From Prochilodus magdalenae (taxonomy: Eukaryota > Chordata > Actinopteri > Characiformes > Prochilodontidae), in assembly GCA_024036415.1 (NCBI GenBank), contig JAMWET010000647.1, positions 22,501-86,500 on the forward strand: a DNA stretch of 64,000 nucleotides, written 5' to 3'. This document shows positions 11,936-22,574 of the stretch, one piece after another. The notes beneath the pieces were generated by a model. The model was not told where the DNA came from. It made no database searches and saw nothing but the letters and a program-made list of their open reading frames with translations. Both the position numbers and the translations under genes were made by a program. How positions within the stretch are numbered: the first letter of the stretch is position 1; each line of letters starts with the position of its first letter.

Positions 11936-13274
11936 TACACTGAACACGACACATACTTCTAAATTCAAGGCCTGATCGGACCTAACCCAACCCGGCCCGA
12001 CTTCTAAATTTGAAAATGAACCTGATGTGCTGCTGAGACTTTGAAACCCAACTTGGCTCAATAGATGCTGCTAAATTCAATTTTTGATACTGAACCAAAA
12101 CCAGAACCAAACCTGCGAGTGTAAGTCCCGGCCCTGAACCTTCTTCCCAACACTAAGAACCCCCGGTGGTTTATCCCGAGAAGCCTTGTGCATCTCTTAC
12201 ACAGTGATAGGAAACACACGCTGACGTAAAGTGGTTCCACTGCGGGTCTTCGTCGGGCCTGGGTCGGGTAGCCGACCTCCGGCGGGTACGTACACACGAT
12301 CGAAAGCTGTATGCAAGATGTTCCCCCACACACAGACACAAACAAGGACAAGGACAGTTCCTCCTCTCTTTGCCTGGACAGGGCAGTTCATTCCACTAGC
12401 GTTCCCGGAGCCGAGGGGGCGCGTTCCCTGTGAATTTGCTGTGCCGGTTCTGTTATTATGCACACGATGTCATAAAGAAAGCGTTGTGTTGAAAGATGTT
12501 AACTCACACCCACCCTTCTCATGCCCACGGTAAAAAAAACAAAACGAAAAACAGCGCCCCCCCATGAACCCCCCCAAACCCCCCCCGTTTCAGAGAGCGA
12601 TACCTGTCTGTGTTTGTATAGATGAAGACCATGCAGACGGCTGTGTTCCTTTTCTAACAGTTACAGATCCTGGTGGGCCTGTAATGTAAATGGTACTGTA
12701 CAGTTTTGATTTCGAAGGTTTACTAGATTGTTTTTTTTGTAGATATGATTTTAATTTTCCAAAAAAAAACGAAAAAAAAGAAACGAGGAAACAGGAAAAC
12801 GAGACATGCACAAACGAACGGAGTGTCATCATCAGCCTTACCGTGTTTTCATTCACACACACACAAAAAAAAACGAAAATAAAGACAAAAAAAAAGAAAA
12901 TAAAGATGATACGAGTTGTAATGCCAGGAGAAGCGTGGCGACCGTCTCCACCCTCGACTCCGCAGGTTCCGTGTTTCCCGGGCGTCCGCGTTTCATTGTG
13001 ATGTTCTTCCTTTCATATATATCTATTTTTTTTCCTTCGTTCTTTGTTGTTGTTGTTGTCGTTTGTTTGTAAATTGCAACTTTGGAACCTCTTTATTTTT
13101 CCACCATCAAACAGCAGAACGTTAAAGAAAACGGGACCCGGCATATTTATATGAGATGAAGCGTGGATGCGTTTCTTTTCCCCGGCGTCGGCTCGCATGT
13201 GAGCGGCGCTCTGGTCTTGTTTATGGTTTGTTTTTTTTAAATACTGCCACTAGCTTAACCGCTTTACTACTGGC

Positions 13275-13280
13275 AATAAA
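13275..13280 (+). promoter_or_regulatory. poly(A) signal AATAAA, likely for fat1
   Basis: AATAAA occurs in TGGCAATAAATTATTC, followed 20-40 bases later by a T/G-containing stretch. It is the best-placed canonical signal downstream of the fat1 stop. Confidence 0.6.
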
Positions 13281-13439
13281 TTATTCTTAAGAATAACAGC
13301 GTCTGTCTCGCCTCCTTACTCTCCGAAGACGCTGCTGTTGATTCAGTGAGCTGGATACTAAGTTTTCCTTTTTCCTGGCGTTTTTAAGGTGGTAGTACCT
13401 TCAGGCTCCTGCAGATGGCGCTGCTACACGAGGACGATG

Positions 13440-13810
13440 GAGCTATAAATACCTCTGGGGTGTGAGTGACGCGATCTATAGATTGGGAAGAGGTGCTACA
13501 GTGCAGGGAATGTCCCATTCCATGTGTGGAAAAACGCTCCAGAGCAGATGTTAATGATTGGCTAAAAGGAGTGACTGAGCATGTGGGCGTGGCCAAAGAC
13601 CATAGTGTGAAGGAAGTAGCTGAATCTGCAGGTGTATGGAAGCGTGCGGTCATATGGGTCTACCAGCAGTGGCTACAATCCCAGTCTACAGGGAATTCTT
13701 TTTGGAATTGTGCCAGGGAAGGCATCCACCACATCTGGACCAATTCTGTGATGGACGAGTGTCTGAACATTGATATGGCCTACATCCAGAAACCTGGAGC
13801 ACATGAAGGT
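13440..13810 (+). mobile_element. Tc1-like transposase N-terminal fragment
   Basis: One frame reads DHSVKEVAESAGVWKRAV followed by WVYQQW, the helix-turn-helix pattern of Tc1/mariner transposases, then an abrupt switch to a piece resembling the transposase C-terminal end. A second copy lies inverted at 55815-56030 and related C-terminal pieces at 42930 and 43625. It is a deleted, inactive remnant. Confidence 0.65.
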
Positions 13811-13861
13811 GTTACACACTGCTGGGTACCGTTCAGTCACAGCAGACTCTTTACTTGTCTG

Positions 13862-14540
13862 GTGAGCTTGTTATGTGTGTTACACCAACGTTTCAACACA
13901 TGGGAGTGTTTTGATCACCGAGTGGGGGTAGTTAAAATCATAAGACCCACAGAGATCAATATATATAGTGCTGTTACCTTATTAATAACTACAGTGTTTT
14001 GGTGTTGAACTTGTATCCCCAAGTTTGTAGTATCTTAATGTACAGTAGCCAGAGAAAGTATTTGTTTGCATATTTTTTTTTAAATATATAAAATATATAT
14101 ATACATTTAGAAATCCAACTTTAGAAATTCAACTTTAAAAACCCAACTTTAGAAATCCAGCTGTAGAAATTCAACTTTAAAAATTCAACTTTAGAAATCC
14201 AGCTTTAGAAATCCAAATTTAGAAATCGTAACTTTAGAAATTTAACTTTAGAAATCCAGCTTTAGAAATCCAACTGTAGATATCTAACTTTAGAAATCTA
14301 ACTTTACAATTCTAACTTAGAAATCCAAATTTAGAAATCTGAGCTTGTTATATGTGTTGCACCACTGTTTCAACTCATGGGAGTGTTTTGATCACTGAGT
14401 GGGGGTAGTTAAAATCATAAGACCCACAGAGATCAATAAATTACCAGTATATTTCTAGTGTAGTGCTGTTATTAATATCTACAGTGTTTTGGTGTTGAAG
14501 TTGTATCACCAAGTTTGTAGTATCTTAATGTACAGTAGCC
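13862..14540 (+). repeat. Direct duplication flanking a 14-bp array
   Basis: The segment at about 13862-14065 (GAGCTTGTTATGTGTGTT...GGGAGTGTTTTGATCACC...) recurs at about 14342-14545 with few changes. The 14-bp array at 14106-14340 lies between the copies, so array and flank probably duplicated together. Confidence 0.8.
14106..14340 (+). repeat. 14-bp minisatellite, array 1
   Basis: Imperfect tandem copies of AGAAATCCAACTTT and variants (AGAAATCCAGCTTT, AGAAATTCAACTTT). The same unit forms arrays at 15255 and 17315. Confidence 0.92.
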
Positions 14541-15254
14541 AGAGAAAGTTATTAACCCCACCAGATCAACCTTTGGTGGATTTTCAGTAGAACCTGCCAA
14601 GTAATAATACGACAATATTAATAATTTGGTGTGAAGAGAGAGAAAAAAAAGATACATATTTAACTGGAAATGTACATTACCCATGAGAACGAGCCGAGGG
14701 AACAGGCATTAGGCATCTTGGCATAATTACACCACTCAGTAGTCATTCCCTTCACTGTATAGCCCTTTGCCTAGGTTTTCCTCAGTGCTGGAATTTGTGA
14801 ATCCATAACTGGGGCTATTCTGATACAAACTGGCCGCTACATAGCACTGGATTTTAAACTTGGACGCTGTTATATTGTATCAGATGGCCTTTTAAAACAC
14901 ATATTAAAACCCAACAGGCTATTTCAGAGGTTGTTTGCCGAACCACAAACGTCAGTGCCAGTTTTAACCGGAACATACTTCCAATATACTCCTCGGATAG
15001 AGCATTGCTGCCTTCTAGAGTCCAAAGTGGGTGTAGCACCTTTATAGTTTTTAAGAAAAATATCTTCGGATGGTTGTACAGAGAAAATATCTGCTGCAGT
15101 CAGGAAGCTTTTTGTCTACCGTATAAGAAAGCCTCAATAAAATCTGATAAAAATTTATATATAAATATATACATTACTGGTCACAAATATGTATATATGT
15201 GTATATCATGTGTGTATGTGTACTATTTATGATGTGTCTGCATATTTCTTAAAA

Positions 15255-15865
15255 TATGTATACATTTAGAAATCCAACTTTAGAAATCCAGCTGTAGAAA
15301 TCCAATTTTAGAAATCCAGCTTTAAAAATGCAACTTTAGAAATCTAACTTTAGAAATTTAACTTTAGAAATTCAACTTTAGAAATCCAGCTTTAGAAATC
15401 CAAATTTAGGAATCCAACTTTGGAAATCCAGCTTTAGAAATCCAACTTTAGAAATCCAGCTTTAGAAATCCAACTTTAGAAATCTAACTTTAGAAATCCA
15501 GCTTTAGAAATCCAAATTTAGGAATCCAACTTTGGAAATCCAGCTTTAGAAATCCAACTTTAGAAATCTAACTTTAGAAATCCAGCTTTAAAAATGCAAC
15601 TTTAGAAATCCAATTTTAGAAATCCAGCTTTAAAAATGCAACTTTAGAAATCCAACTTTAGAAATCTAACTTTAGAAATCCAGCTTTAGAAATCCAACTT
15701 TAGAAATCTAACTTTAGAAATCCAAATTTAGGAATCCAACTTTGGAAATCCAGCTTTAGAAATCCAACTTTAGAAATCTAAATTTAGAAATCCAGCATTA
15801 GAAATCCAAATTCAGAAATCCAACTTTAGAAGTCCAATTTTAACAGTCCAAATTTAAAAGTCCAT
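15255..15865 (+). repeat. 14-bp minisatellite, array 2
   Basis: About 43 copies of the 14-bp unit, with a composite block (a GGAATCCAACTTTGGAAATC variant) recurring several times, showing higher-order duplication. Confidence 0.93.
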
Positions 15866-16204
15866 GCCAAAACCAAAATCTTCATGTCAGTCGGGAATGA
15901 TGTGCCCTTTCCAGTTAACCTCCTACTAATGTAAGTTCAGTCTATATATTAATGTAAGGTGTATTGGCCATTCGTTATTAATGTTTAATCATGTTTAATA
16001 AAAATTCAAAAAATGATTTAATATGACTAAATAAGCCACACAGATTGGGTTAGTTTTATTTGCTGATGTGTGATGGAACACAGTCATAAGATAAAAATCA
16101 TATACAGCATATTTTATTGATAGATTTTTCTAAAAGCATCATGATACAACATTATACATGCTTCATAAAAGTACATCAGAGATGCAAATAGTCAAACACT
16201 TGTA
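15866..16204. other. Intergenic, no gene seen
   Basis: AT-rich sequence without a conserved frame or recognisable repeat, between the 14-bp array and the short inverted-repeat element. Confidence 0.5.
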
Positions 16205-16532
16205 CACTCTATGGCCAAAAGTATGTGGACACAGGCTAATTATTGAGTTCAGGTGTTTCAGCCACACCCAGTACCAATAGGTGTATAAACTGGCACCTGT
16301 AAGGGCCATTAAGCTCACGCACAAACGGGTAGACCAAGCAAACTCACAGAGCAGGACCATTAACACCAATGCCTGACCTCACAAATGCTCTTCTGACTGA
16401 ATGGTCACAAATTCCCATAGGCACACGCTACAGGAGTGGAGGCTGTTGGTCCATGTTAACCCAGGCCCATGCTCATATAGTTGTGATGGTCAGGCTAAAG
16501 AGAGACGTCCACATACTTTTGGCCACGTCGTG
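16205..16532. mobile_element. Short non-autonomous Tc1/mariner-type element (MITE)
   Basis: Ends at 16210-16230 (TATGGCCAAAAGTATGTGGA) and 16507-16525 are inverted copies. The 328-bp element is bounded by TA on both sides (16203-16204, 16533-16534), as expected for Tc1/mariner insertion. It has no transposase. The 3' half resembles the remnant at 26270-26590. Confidence 0.85.
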
Positions 16533-17314
16533 TATGTTCACCAAGACACTTGTTTGTCGAAGCTGTTTGAGGGTAAAATCTGTACTATAAATCTCTATAG
16601 TTGAACCGTTGAAGCTTCCTGGACAGAAGCAGGATTTGCCGGAACCTGACCATTTCAGGGTTCGGCTATTTGGACCTTGAAGGTCTGAACTTGTGCACCA
16701 GTTCTGCTAAATACAGTCGTAAAATCTAAAAACATGCAAGAAAGAATAAACTACCATCTTACAGATCAACCACCGTGAACAGCTGTTAAGTCACAGCAGG
16801 GGATTCCTTAAATAAGCTCATGATCAAGATTCTTATGGCCGAGTTTTTGTCAGCGAGGACGGTTCTGTTTGTGGTATGTAGAAGACGGAGTCGAGTGTGT
16901 GGTTGTTTCAGGCAGCTGTTTTCTTTTTTTTCCGTTATTCCTGCCAAGAAAACCAGCCTATAAACTCTGCCCTTGGAACAGGAATTCTCAAAGCTATGTT
17001 CGGAAAGAAGCCTACATTTACAGGACAGCCACAAGCCTGGATTAGAGCACGAAGCGCATAAAAATATCTCAAGTATGGCGTTTACTAAATGACATGGACG
17101 TTATATCAGAGGGTGTGTACTGGTTTTCAAAACGGGATCTCGCTGCTGTCAGCACAAAACCAAAATCTCCAAAATCATAAGAACGAAAAAACTTAAGCCA
17201 ATGTAACTTCTGGTCAGTTCATCATGACATATATAATTTAATTCTTGTTTTTATTATTATTATTGTTGTTGTTGTTGTCTTTGTTGTATAATTTTCATAT
17301 TTTGTTTAAATTTA
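16533..17314. other. Intergenic, no gene seen
   Basis: I see no conserved coding frame. From 17207 a segment starts that is repeated at 17598. Confidence 0.5.
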
Positions 17315-17710
17315 AAAATTAAACTTTAGAAATCCAGCTTTAGACATATTACTTTAGAAATCCAACTTTAGAAATCCAAATTTAGGAATCCAACTTTGGA
17401 AATCCAGCTTTAGACATATTACTTTAGAAATCCATTTTTAGAAATCCAAATTTAGGAATCCAACTTTGGAAATCCAGCTTTAGAAATCCAACTTTAGAAA
17501 TCTAACTTTAGAAATTTAACTTTAGAAATTCAACTTTAAAAATCCAACTTTAGAAATCCAGCTTTAGAAATCTAAATTTAGAAATCCAGCTTTAGAGCTC
17601 CGTCAGTTCATCATGACATATATAATTTAATTCTTGGTTTTATTATTATTATTATGCATTTTTTTATTGTTGTTGTTGTTGTATAATTTTCATATTTAGT
17701 TTTCTAAGTT
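17207..17710 (+). repeat. Direct duplication flanking the third 14-bp array
   Basis: Segments at about 17207-17310 and 17598-17710 share GTCAGTTCATCATGACATAT, a following ATTATTATT run, GTTGTTGTTGTTGT and TATAATTTTCATATTT. The 14-bp array lies between them, the same layout as at 13862-14540. Confidence 0.85.
17315..17595 (+). repeat. 14-bp minisatellite, array 3
   Basis: The same AGAAATCCAACTTT unit as the arrays at 14106 and 15255. Confidence 0.92.
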
Positions 17711-18960
17711 CATGTTGCATTTTCAACTGCTAAACTTTTTAAACTCAGCAAAATTTTTTAAATAATTAAATATTAGTAGTGTTTTACAATAAACAGTCTT
17801 TAAAATGTAAGTTTCAAATATTCTGACTTACTAATTTATGGTCAGTAAATTGAAATATAATAAATCAGTTACAGATTCTGTAAAAATTGTTAGTTCTAAA
17901 GGTTTATTAAGACATTAAGATATTTTTTTTTTATATTAAGACCTGTCAGGCTTCAGGTGAGCTGTTGTGGAATTACCCTACTTTCCTTGAGCTTATTGAC
18001 TAAATGCTATACACCCAAACTGTGTCTGATTCTAGACTAAAGGCGCATCATGAAAGAACACAGTCTGCACAGATACCTAATAAGGTTAGCATGCTAACCA
18101 GCTAGCCCTGGCCCTAACCAGCTAGCCCATGTCTTGTAATACCACTGGGTACCTGAAGAGATAGTGAGTCACTGTAGCACTGTAGGAGTGGAATCAGTTT
18201 AACATGAGGGGATGAAGAAGTAGCTCTGCTGCCCCGACGGCATAGTCTAACCGCCTATCAGCCATGTTGAAGGTGCTGCTGCTCTCAGTTAGATCATTTA
18301 AGGCCAGGTAGCCGATGAAAGGAATAGTTAATGATGGCTGAAGGTCTTGGCGAGCGACTGCTGGCATCGCTGCCAACATCACCAGGTCTCAGCAAGAAAC
18401 CACGTTCAGCGGTAAACAGAAGAAGTGGTGGAAGTAGAAGTCGAGTTAACACGGGTGCTGCTCTCCACCGCCGGAGACGCTCTTGAAGAGGACAGGAAGG
18501 AGGCTTGATGGTGAACTGCAACCTTTCCTCTAGACTGGTAAGAAGTGAAGATGTAAAAGGAGGAGGGACTGTGCATTCCCTTGTTTCTTACAATAGTATA
18601 ATAATTCCTAGTGAAATTTAATTTGGAGTATGAATTTGACAGGTCGTATCGTCTTACGAGTTGCTTGTTCAGCTTGTTCGAAACCCACCAGTGTGTACCA
18701 TATAGCCCTAAAGCAAGTATGAGCTTGACAGAAGCAAATAAACTTTGGACAAAGCAGGAGAAGCATATTTTAACCTCAAGGACAGTTACGACAATGCATG
18801 CGAACAAATCCACAACCTCAGCAATCCCTAGAGACATAGTACGAGGTGGGGTTAAACTATAGGACGCTAGGAAATCTAGGCACTTCAGGGATAAAGGCAC
18901 ATCCACTGGGATCTACAGAAACCTGTCCTGAACCTGTAGTGACTGTTCGAAGTTTGAATT
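17711..18960. other. Region 3' of the first secreted-family gene; no gene seen
   Basis: AT-rich up to about 17930, then non-repetitive sequence. Open frames of up to 166 codons (for example 18406-18906, minus) show no domain or signal I recognise. Part of this could be 3' UTR of the gene that stops at 18961. Confidence 0.45.
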
Positions 18961-20415
18961 TTACACCCATGGAACAGTACGAGCTTTCTCACTAGCGATG
19001 TGGTTTGTCAGCATGAGTCGAGCCTGCACTCCGGGACCAATAGCGAGACTGGACTCGCTCTCATAGACGTCATAATCCAGGGGGCAGCTTTCTTCCGACG
19101 TCTGCTCGAAGTTCACAACCCACTTGTACTTGCTGTACTTGTCGCTATCATCCGAAGACCTGGCATAGAATCCCACCCAGGAGTTGTCGAAGACGTTTCT
19201 CCAGTTGACGAAGGACCTCCTAATGTAGAGCCGAGCACATGCGTAGCCGTCTTTAGCAAAGAGCTGCAGACTCATATCGTAACCTCTGACCCGAGTTGGA
19301 AGGACCCCATTGGCGTCGTCAAACTCGGGGCCTTTCCAGATGCTGGTGTATTGTGTGGAGCTGAAAAGAAGGTAGCGTAAGACCTGTTCACTTCTCAGAA
19401 GATGTACCTGAAGACCAGGGTTCAAAGGAACCACGGTGTCTATGCATCCAAACGTTCTTCCGTTCAGTGGATACTCCTTCAAAGGTTCCTCTCCGGTGGA
19501 CGCTCGATAGAGACCGATGTTGACCTCTGTTCTGGCGATGCTCTCTGGGATTCCACTCCATGTGATCCTTGCATACCCTCTGGGTGTGGATGTGACCTCT
19601 AGTTTTATCCTGTAGTGCACAGGACACTGTCTTTCGTTGTCTTCAGCTGGACAGCACTCGTCGTTTGAGTTGTTGGCTGAGCAGAAAAGAGTCGAAAGTC
19701 CATTGAACCTTTGGTCGACGTTGTAGCCAGCCAGACTCAGGAACCACGGAAGACCCGGTGTCTTGGGATACATCATCTCCACTCTCGCAGCTTTCTGTTG
19801 ATGATGTAGGAATTCACATGGACTGAAGTCCAGTCTGGGATCGTCTCCATGACACGCAATGTTTCTACGCAGGGCTTGGATTTGGATCAGGAGTTGAGGA
19901 CCGATCTCAAGGGTGTTGCTCGAGTCAAAGCCGGTTCCTTTGCCTTTCTGAGTTACGTAGACCTTGTCTACTCTTTGTGGACTGTTGTTCTGGACTTTGA
20001 TCAGCAGCCTGTCCATGTTTCCTTGCGGGGACACCTTTGAGTTGTGGAAGTCCTGCGTCACGTAAAAAGGCAACATCCGAGCTCTTCCACAACTGAGATC
20101 ACCCAGAGTGTAGTAACGCGATTCAGACCTGGAAGGTGCTCTTCGTTCACCGTTTTGATCAGGTATCTCGGTCCGGAAGGGTTGTGATCCATAGCTCCCC
20201 TGTGCGGGATCAAAGTTGAGGTGGATCACTCCGTTGTCACCGATTTGGACAACACTGGCGAACCAGTGCAGAAGCATGAGACCATGTCGTGGGAAGTCCT
20301 TGACAAAGCTTGGATGTTTCTTCAGGTGCTTAATGTTTTTCAGGGGCTTGATGGCAGCATCACTGGTCAGGACCAGAGAGAAGGAGAAACAGAACAGGAG
20401 TGATATCCTCGTCAT
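18961..20415 (-). CDS. Secreted protein family member 1 (unnamed teleost family)
   Basis: A 484-residue protein in one coding exon. I do not recognise a named family. Residues 1-20 are a signal peptide. Blocks shared with the two other paralogues here are FPRHGLMLLHWFA (41-53), FYVTQDFHNS (117-126), NMDRLLIKV (133-141), WSGIP (286-290), VRGYDMSLQL (376-385), DGYACARLYI (389-398), SWVGFY (412-417) and the C-terminal ARTVPW. Residues 280-340 and 389-470 look like two copies of one unit (GYA...NIGLY...GLQVHL versus GYA...SWVGFY...GVQARL), suggesting paired beta-sandwich domains; this is inference. The ATG at 20413-20415 lies 8 nt after an acceptor (CCCTCAG), so a noncoding first exon is expected. 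No membrane segment follows the signal, so secretion is likely; function is unknown. Confidence 0.85.
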   Translation of the reverse strand: MTRISLLFCFSFSLVLTSDAAIKPLKNIKHLKKHPSFVKDFPRHGLMLLHWFASVVQIGDNGVIHLNFDPAQGSYGSQPFRTEIPDQNGERRAPSRSESRYYTLGDLSCGRARMLPFYVTQDFHNSKVSPQGNMDRLLIKVQNNSPQRVDKVYVTQKGKGTGFDSSNTLEIGPQLLIQIQALRRNIACHGDDPRLDFSPCEFLHHQQKAARVEMMYPKTPGLPWFLSLAGYNVDQRFNGLSTLFCSANNSNDECCPAEDNERQCPVHYRIKLEVTSTPRGYARITWSGIPESIARTEVNIGLYRASTGEEPLKEYPLNGRTFGCIDTVVPLNPGLQVHLLRSEQVLRYLLFSSTQYTSIWKGPEFDDANGVLPTRVRGYDMSLQLFAKDGYACARLYIRRSFVNWRNVFDNSWVGFYARSSDDSDKYSKYKWVVNFEQTSEESCPLDYDVYESESSLAIGPGVQARLMLTNHIASEKARTVPWV

Positions 20416-20423
20416 CTTAAAAC

Positions 20424-21845
20424 CTGAGGGGAAAAGGAGACGTGGAGATTTAGTGACATACCCTCATTATCAGAAGAACAGTTGCACAAGTAGCTGCACC
20501 TGGAAACAATCAACCGACTGGAATGAAACTTGGTGGGTAGGTCTGAGACCCAACAACCAGACATTCAGATGATTGCCGGCGATGTTAGTGCAGCACCATT
20601 GGTAGACGGCTGCACCACGCAGGACTTCATGCACACAGACCGTTACCACGCCTGTCCTTGACACCACGTCACCGTCACCAAAGACTGCAGTGGTGTCGTA
20701 CCAGACTGTCATGGAGGGACTCCGAATAGCGTTGGGTCATCTTCAGTGACAAGTCCCGCTTTAGTCTTGGTGGAGACGCCCAACGAATCCGTGTGTGGAG
20801 GCACCGTGGTCAGCACCAAGATGAACGGTTTGTTGTCACACGTCCAGAAGACCTGGTGTCCCTCCACCTCCACCCCTACCGCACCATCTGCAGGAACTGT
20901 GTGAGGATGTTCAAGCTGCATGGGATGGATTATCACAGGACTCCATTAGGAACCTCTACAGCTCCATACCGAGACGTCTGGCGTGTTGGGTTAGCAAACA
21001 TGGCGGCCCGACACCATACTGAGAGACAGACTTCTGTATGTGTAGCTCAATAAATATTGATCATATCAGTCTAAATTTATCATCAGTTATTGATCCTGGT
21101 CACCTTTATCTTCCTTCCCAACCCCCTCTGTGGGCGGTGTCTCGCTGTAAACCAGCCAATCAGAGCAGAGCTCATCTGGTTACTTATGAGGAGCTCACCA
21201 AACAAGGGAAACAGCTTGTTCCAGTCTAGGAGCAGATCATGTAGAACCACATCTGGACGTAGAACATCAGAGAACCCTGAATAAGTGGATCCCGCATGAA
21301 TGAGCCTGTGTGCAGGAAGTTTGTTAAACTGATTTACACTCAGCTAAGACCTGCCATTGGACCAGAGACGCCCAAACTTCGCACAGACTCCAGTTTCGGA
21401 GAGGTCTGTCACATATTGCTTATATTACTACTCAGTCATCTGCTTTCTGATCCCCTACAGCTTTCCCCGAGCTAGCCGAGCCAGCTGTGGCTACTTTCAG
21501 AGAGAGTGTCCTCTTGGTAAATGTCTCACATTTCTGGGAAGTCTCGGTAAGTACCAGTCCCATCATTAACCTTCCCAAATGAACTTCCAAATCCTGAGGA
21601 GACAGAACCAGTAGCCCAACACAGTGAGCTGGATATAAGCAGTAAGCAGCTTGCTTCCTCTCAGAGAGCGCATGGCAGCTTACACTTACCTCCGTTACCG
21701 CGGAAAACCGTCCCAAGTTTAATCACGGAGGGCTCAGGGAATCTCATCCATGGAATTCTGTTGTCCTGTGTTTTGCAATGCGCCCGAGGAGATGTAGTCG
21801 CAGAGAAGCAAGGCTGTCTCATGCAGGCAGGAACTGCAGTCACGT
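20424..21845 (-). other. Candidate intron 1 and noncoding exon 1 of secreted-family gene 1
   Basis: On the minus strand a donor GTAAGTGTAAG begins at 21689 after GGTAACGGAG, and an acceptor with a pyrimidine tract ends at 20424, 8 nt before the ATG. This predicts a 1266-bp intron and a 5' exon ending at 21690. The upstream edge near 21845 is a guess. The intron contains the Tc1 fragment at 20460-21125. Confidence 0.5.
20460..21125 (+). mobile_element. Tc1/mariner fragment (same family as 7294)
   Basis: Near-identical to the 7294 copy over the catalytic region and the segment ending in the AATAAATATTGATCATATCA run. The left end is degraded and the right terminal repeat is missing. Stops and frame changes make it inactive. 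It lies inside the inferred intron of secreted-family gene 1. Confidence 0.85.
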
Positions 21846-22204
21846 GCTGCTCTTTCCTGGCGTATTAAAGGACCCGGCACCAGTATAGGATACATACGTG
21901 TAATATACGGTTACAGGAAGCCCAACAGGAATACCGCACAAACACTGACAAACACACCAGGAAGACAGCCAGGAAGAGCACGCAGCGCCTCGTACAGAAG
22001 GGCTTCAGGGTGACATATAAACGACGTGTAGACACAGATCTTCAGTATGTGCATGTATATAAACATTCAATGACTGAATATTACTAATTATGTTAATAAC
22101 TTTCAGTGTGAGCAGTTTCCCGAGCAGGTTTAGACAGGGTGTGTGTTTCTATAAATATATGTACACTGCATTTGAAAAGCCTTCATACCCCTGTACTTTT
22201 ACTC
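21846..22204. other. Intergenic, upstream of secreted-family gene 1
   Basis: Probably includes the promoter of the minus-strand gene, but I can point to no specific element. Confidence 0.4.
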
Positions 22205-22300
22205 CTACCCTGACATGCACTGACTGACCCAACAGCCATGATTGTGGACATTCAGCGAGCAGGGATGCTTCCATGAGTCATCCTGTTAGTGCCAGAAAAG
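22205..22300 (+). mobile_element. Small Tc1/mariner fragment
   Basis: Contains TGACTGACCCAACAGCCA, a GTGGACATTCAGCGAG segment and TCATCCTGTTAGTGCCAG, as in the copies at 26591 and 49780. Both ends are missing. Confidence 0.6.
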
Positions 22301-22574
22301 CATTTGTGAACACGGCATTGATAGGTCAGCTACAGTAGAACATGGAATGGATATCCGTTACTTTGTGAGATGATCTCTGTAAAATGAAATGTGTCTTCGT
22401 TTAAAGCCTATAAGTTACATGGTTCTGAGTTTCTGAGTTATATACATATATATATATACAGTGTATTTGTAACGTCTGCAGACTCTGTCACTTTCTTCAT
22501 ATTATGTTATGTTAATGTATAAATCATAATAAAAATATATAAAATGGAATAAATAGAATAGAATCACACCCAAG

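Larger units (their letters stand above)
10996..13300 (+). other. fat1: fat1 3' untranslated region
   Basis: The region between the fat1 stop and the AATAAA at 13275 lacks conserved coding frames. It holds a 42-bp minisatellite (11340-11935), A-rich and C-rich homopolymers (12530-12600, 12760-12910) and earlier weak AATAAA motifs near 12867 and 12898. Extent is inferred from the poly(A) signal only. Confidence 0.6.

Noticed and set aside
11448..11954. 168-codon antisense frame with a 14-residue repeat
   Set aside because: By-product of the 42-bp minisatellite in the fat1 3' UTR.
18406..18906. 166-codon minus-strand frame downstream of gene 1
   Set aside because: No signal, domain or similarity to the secreted family; probably chance or 3' UTR.
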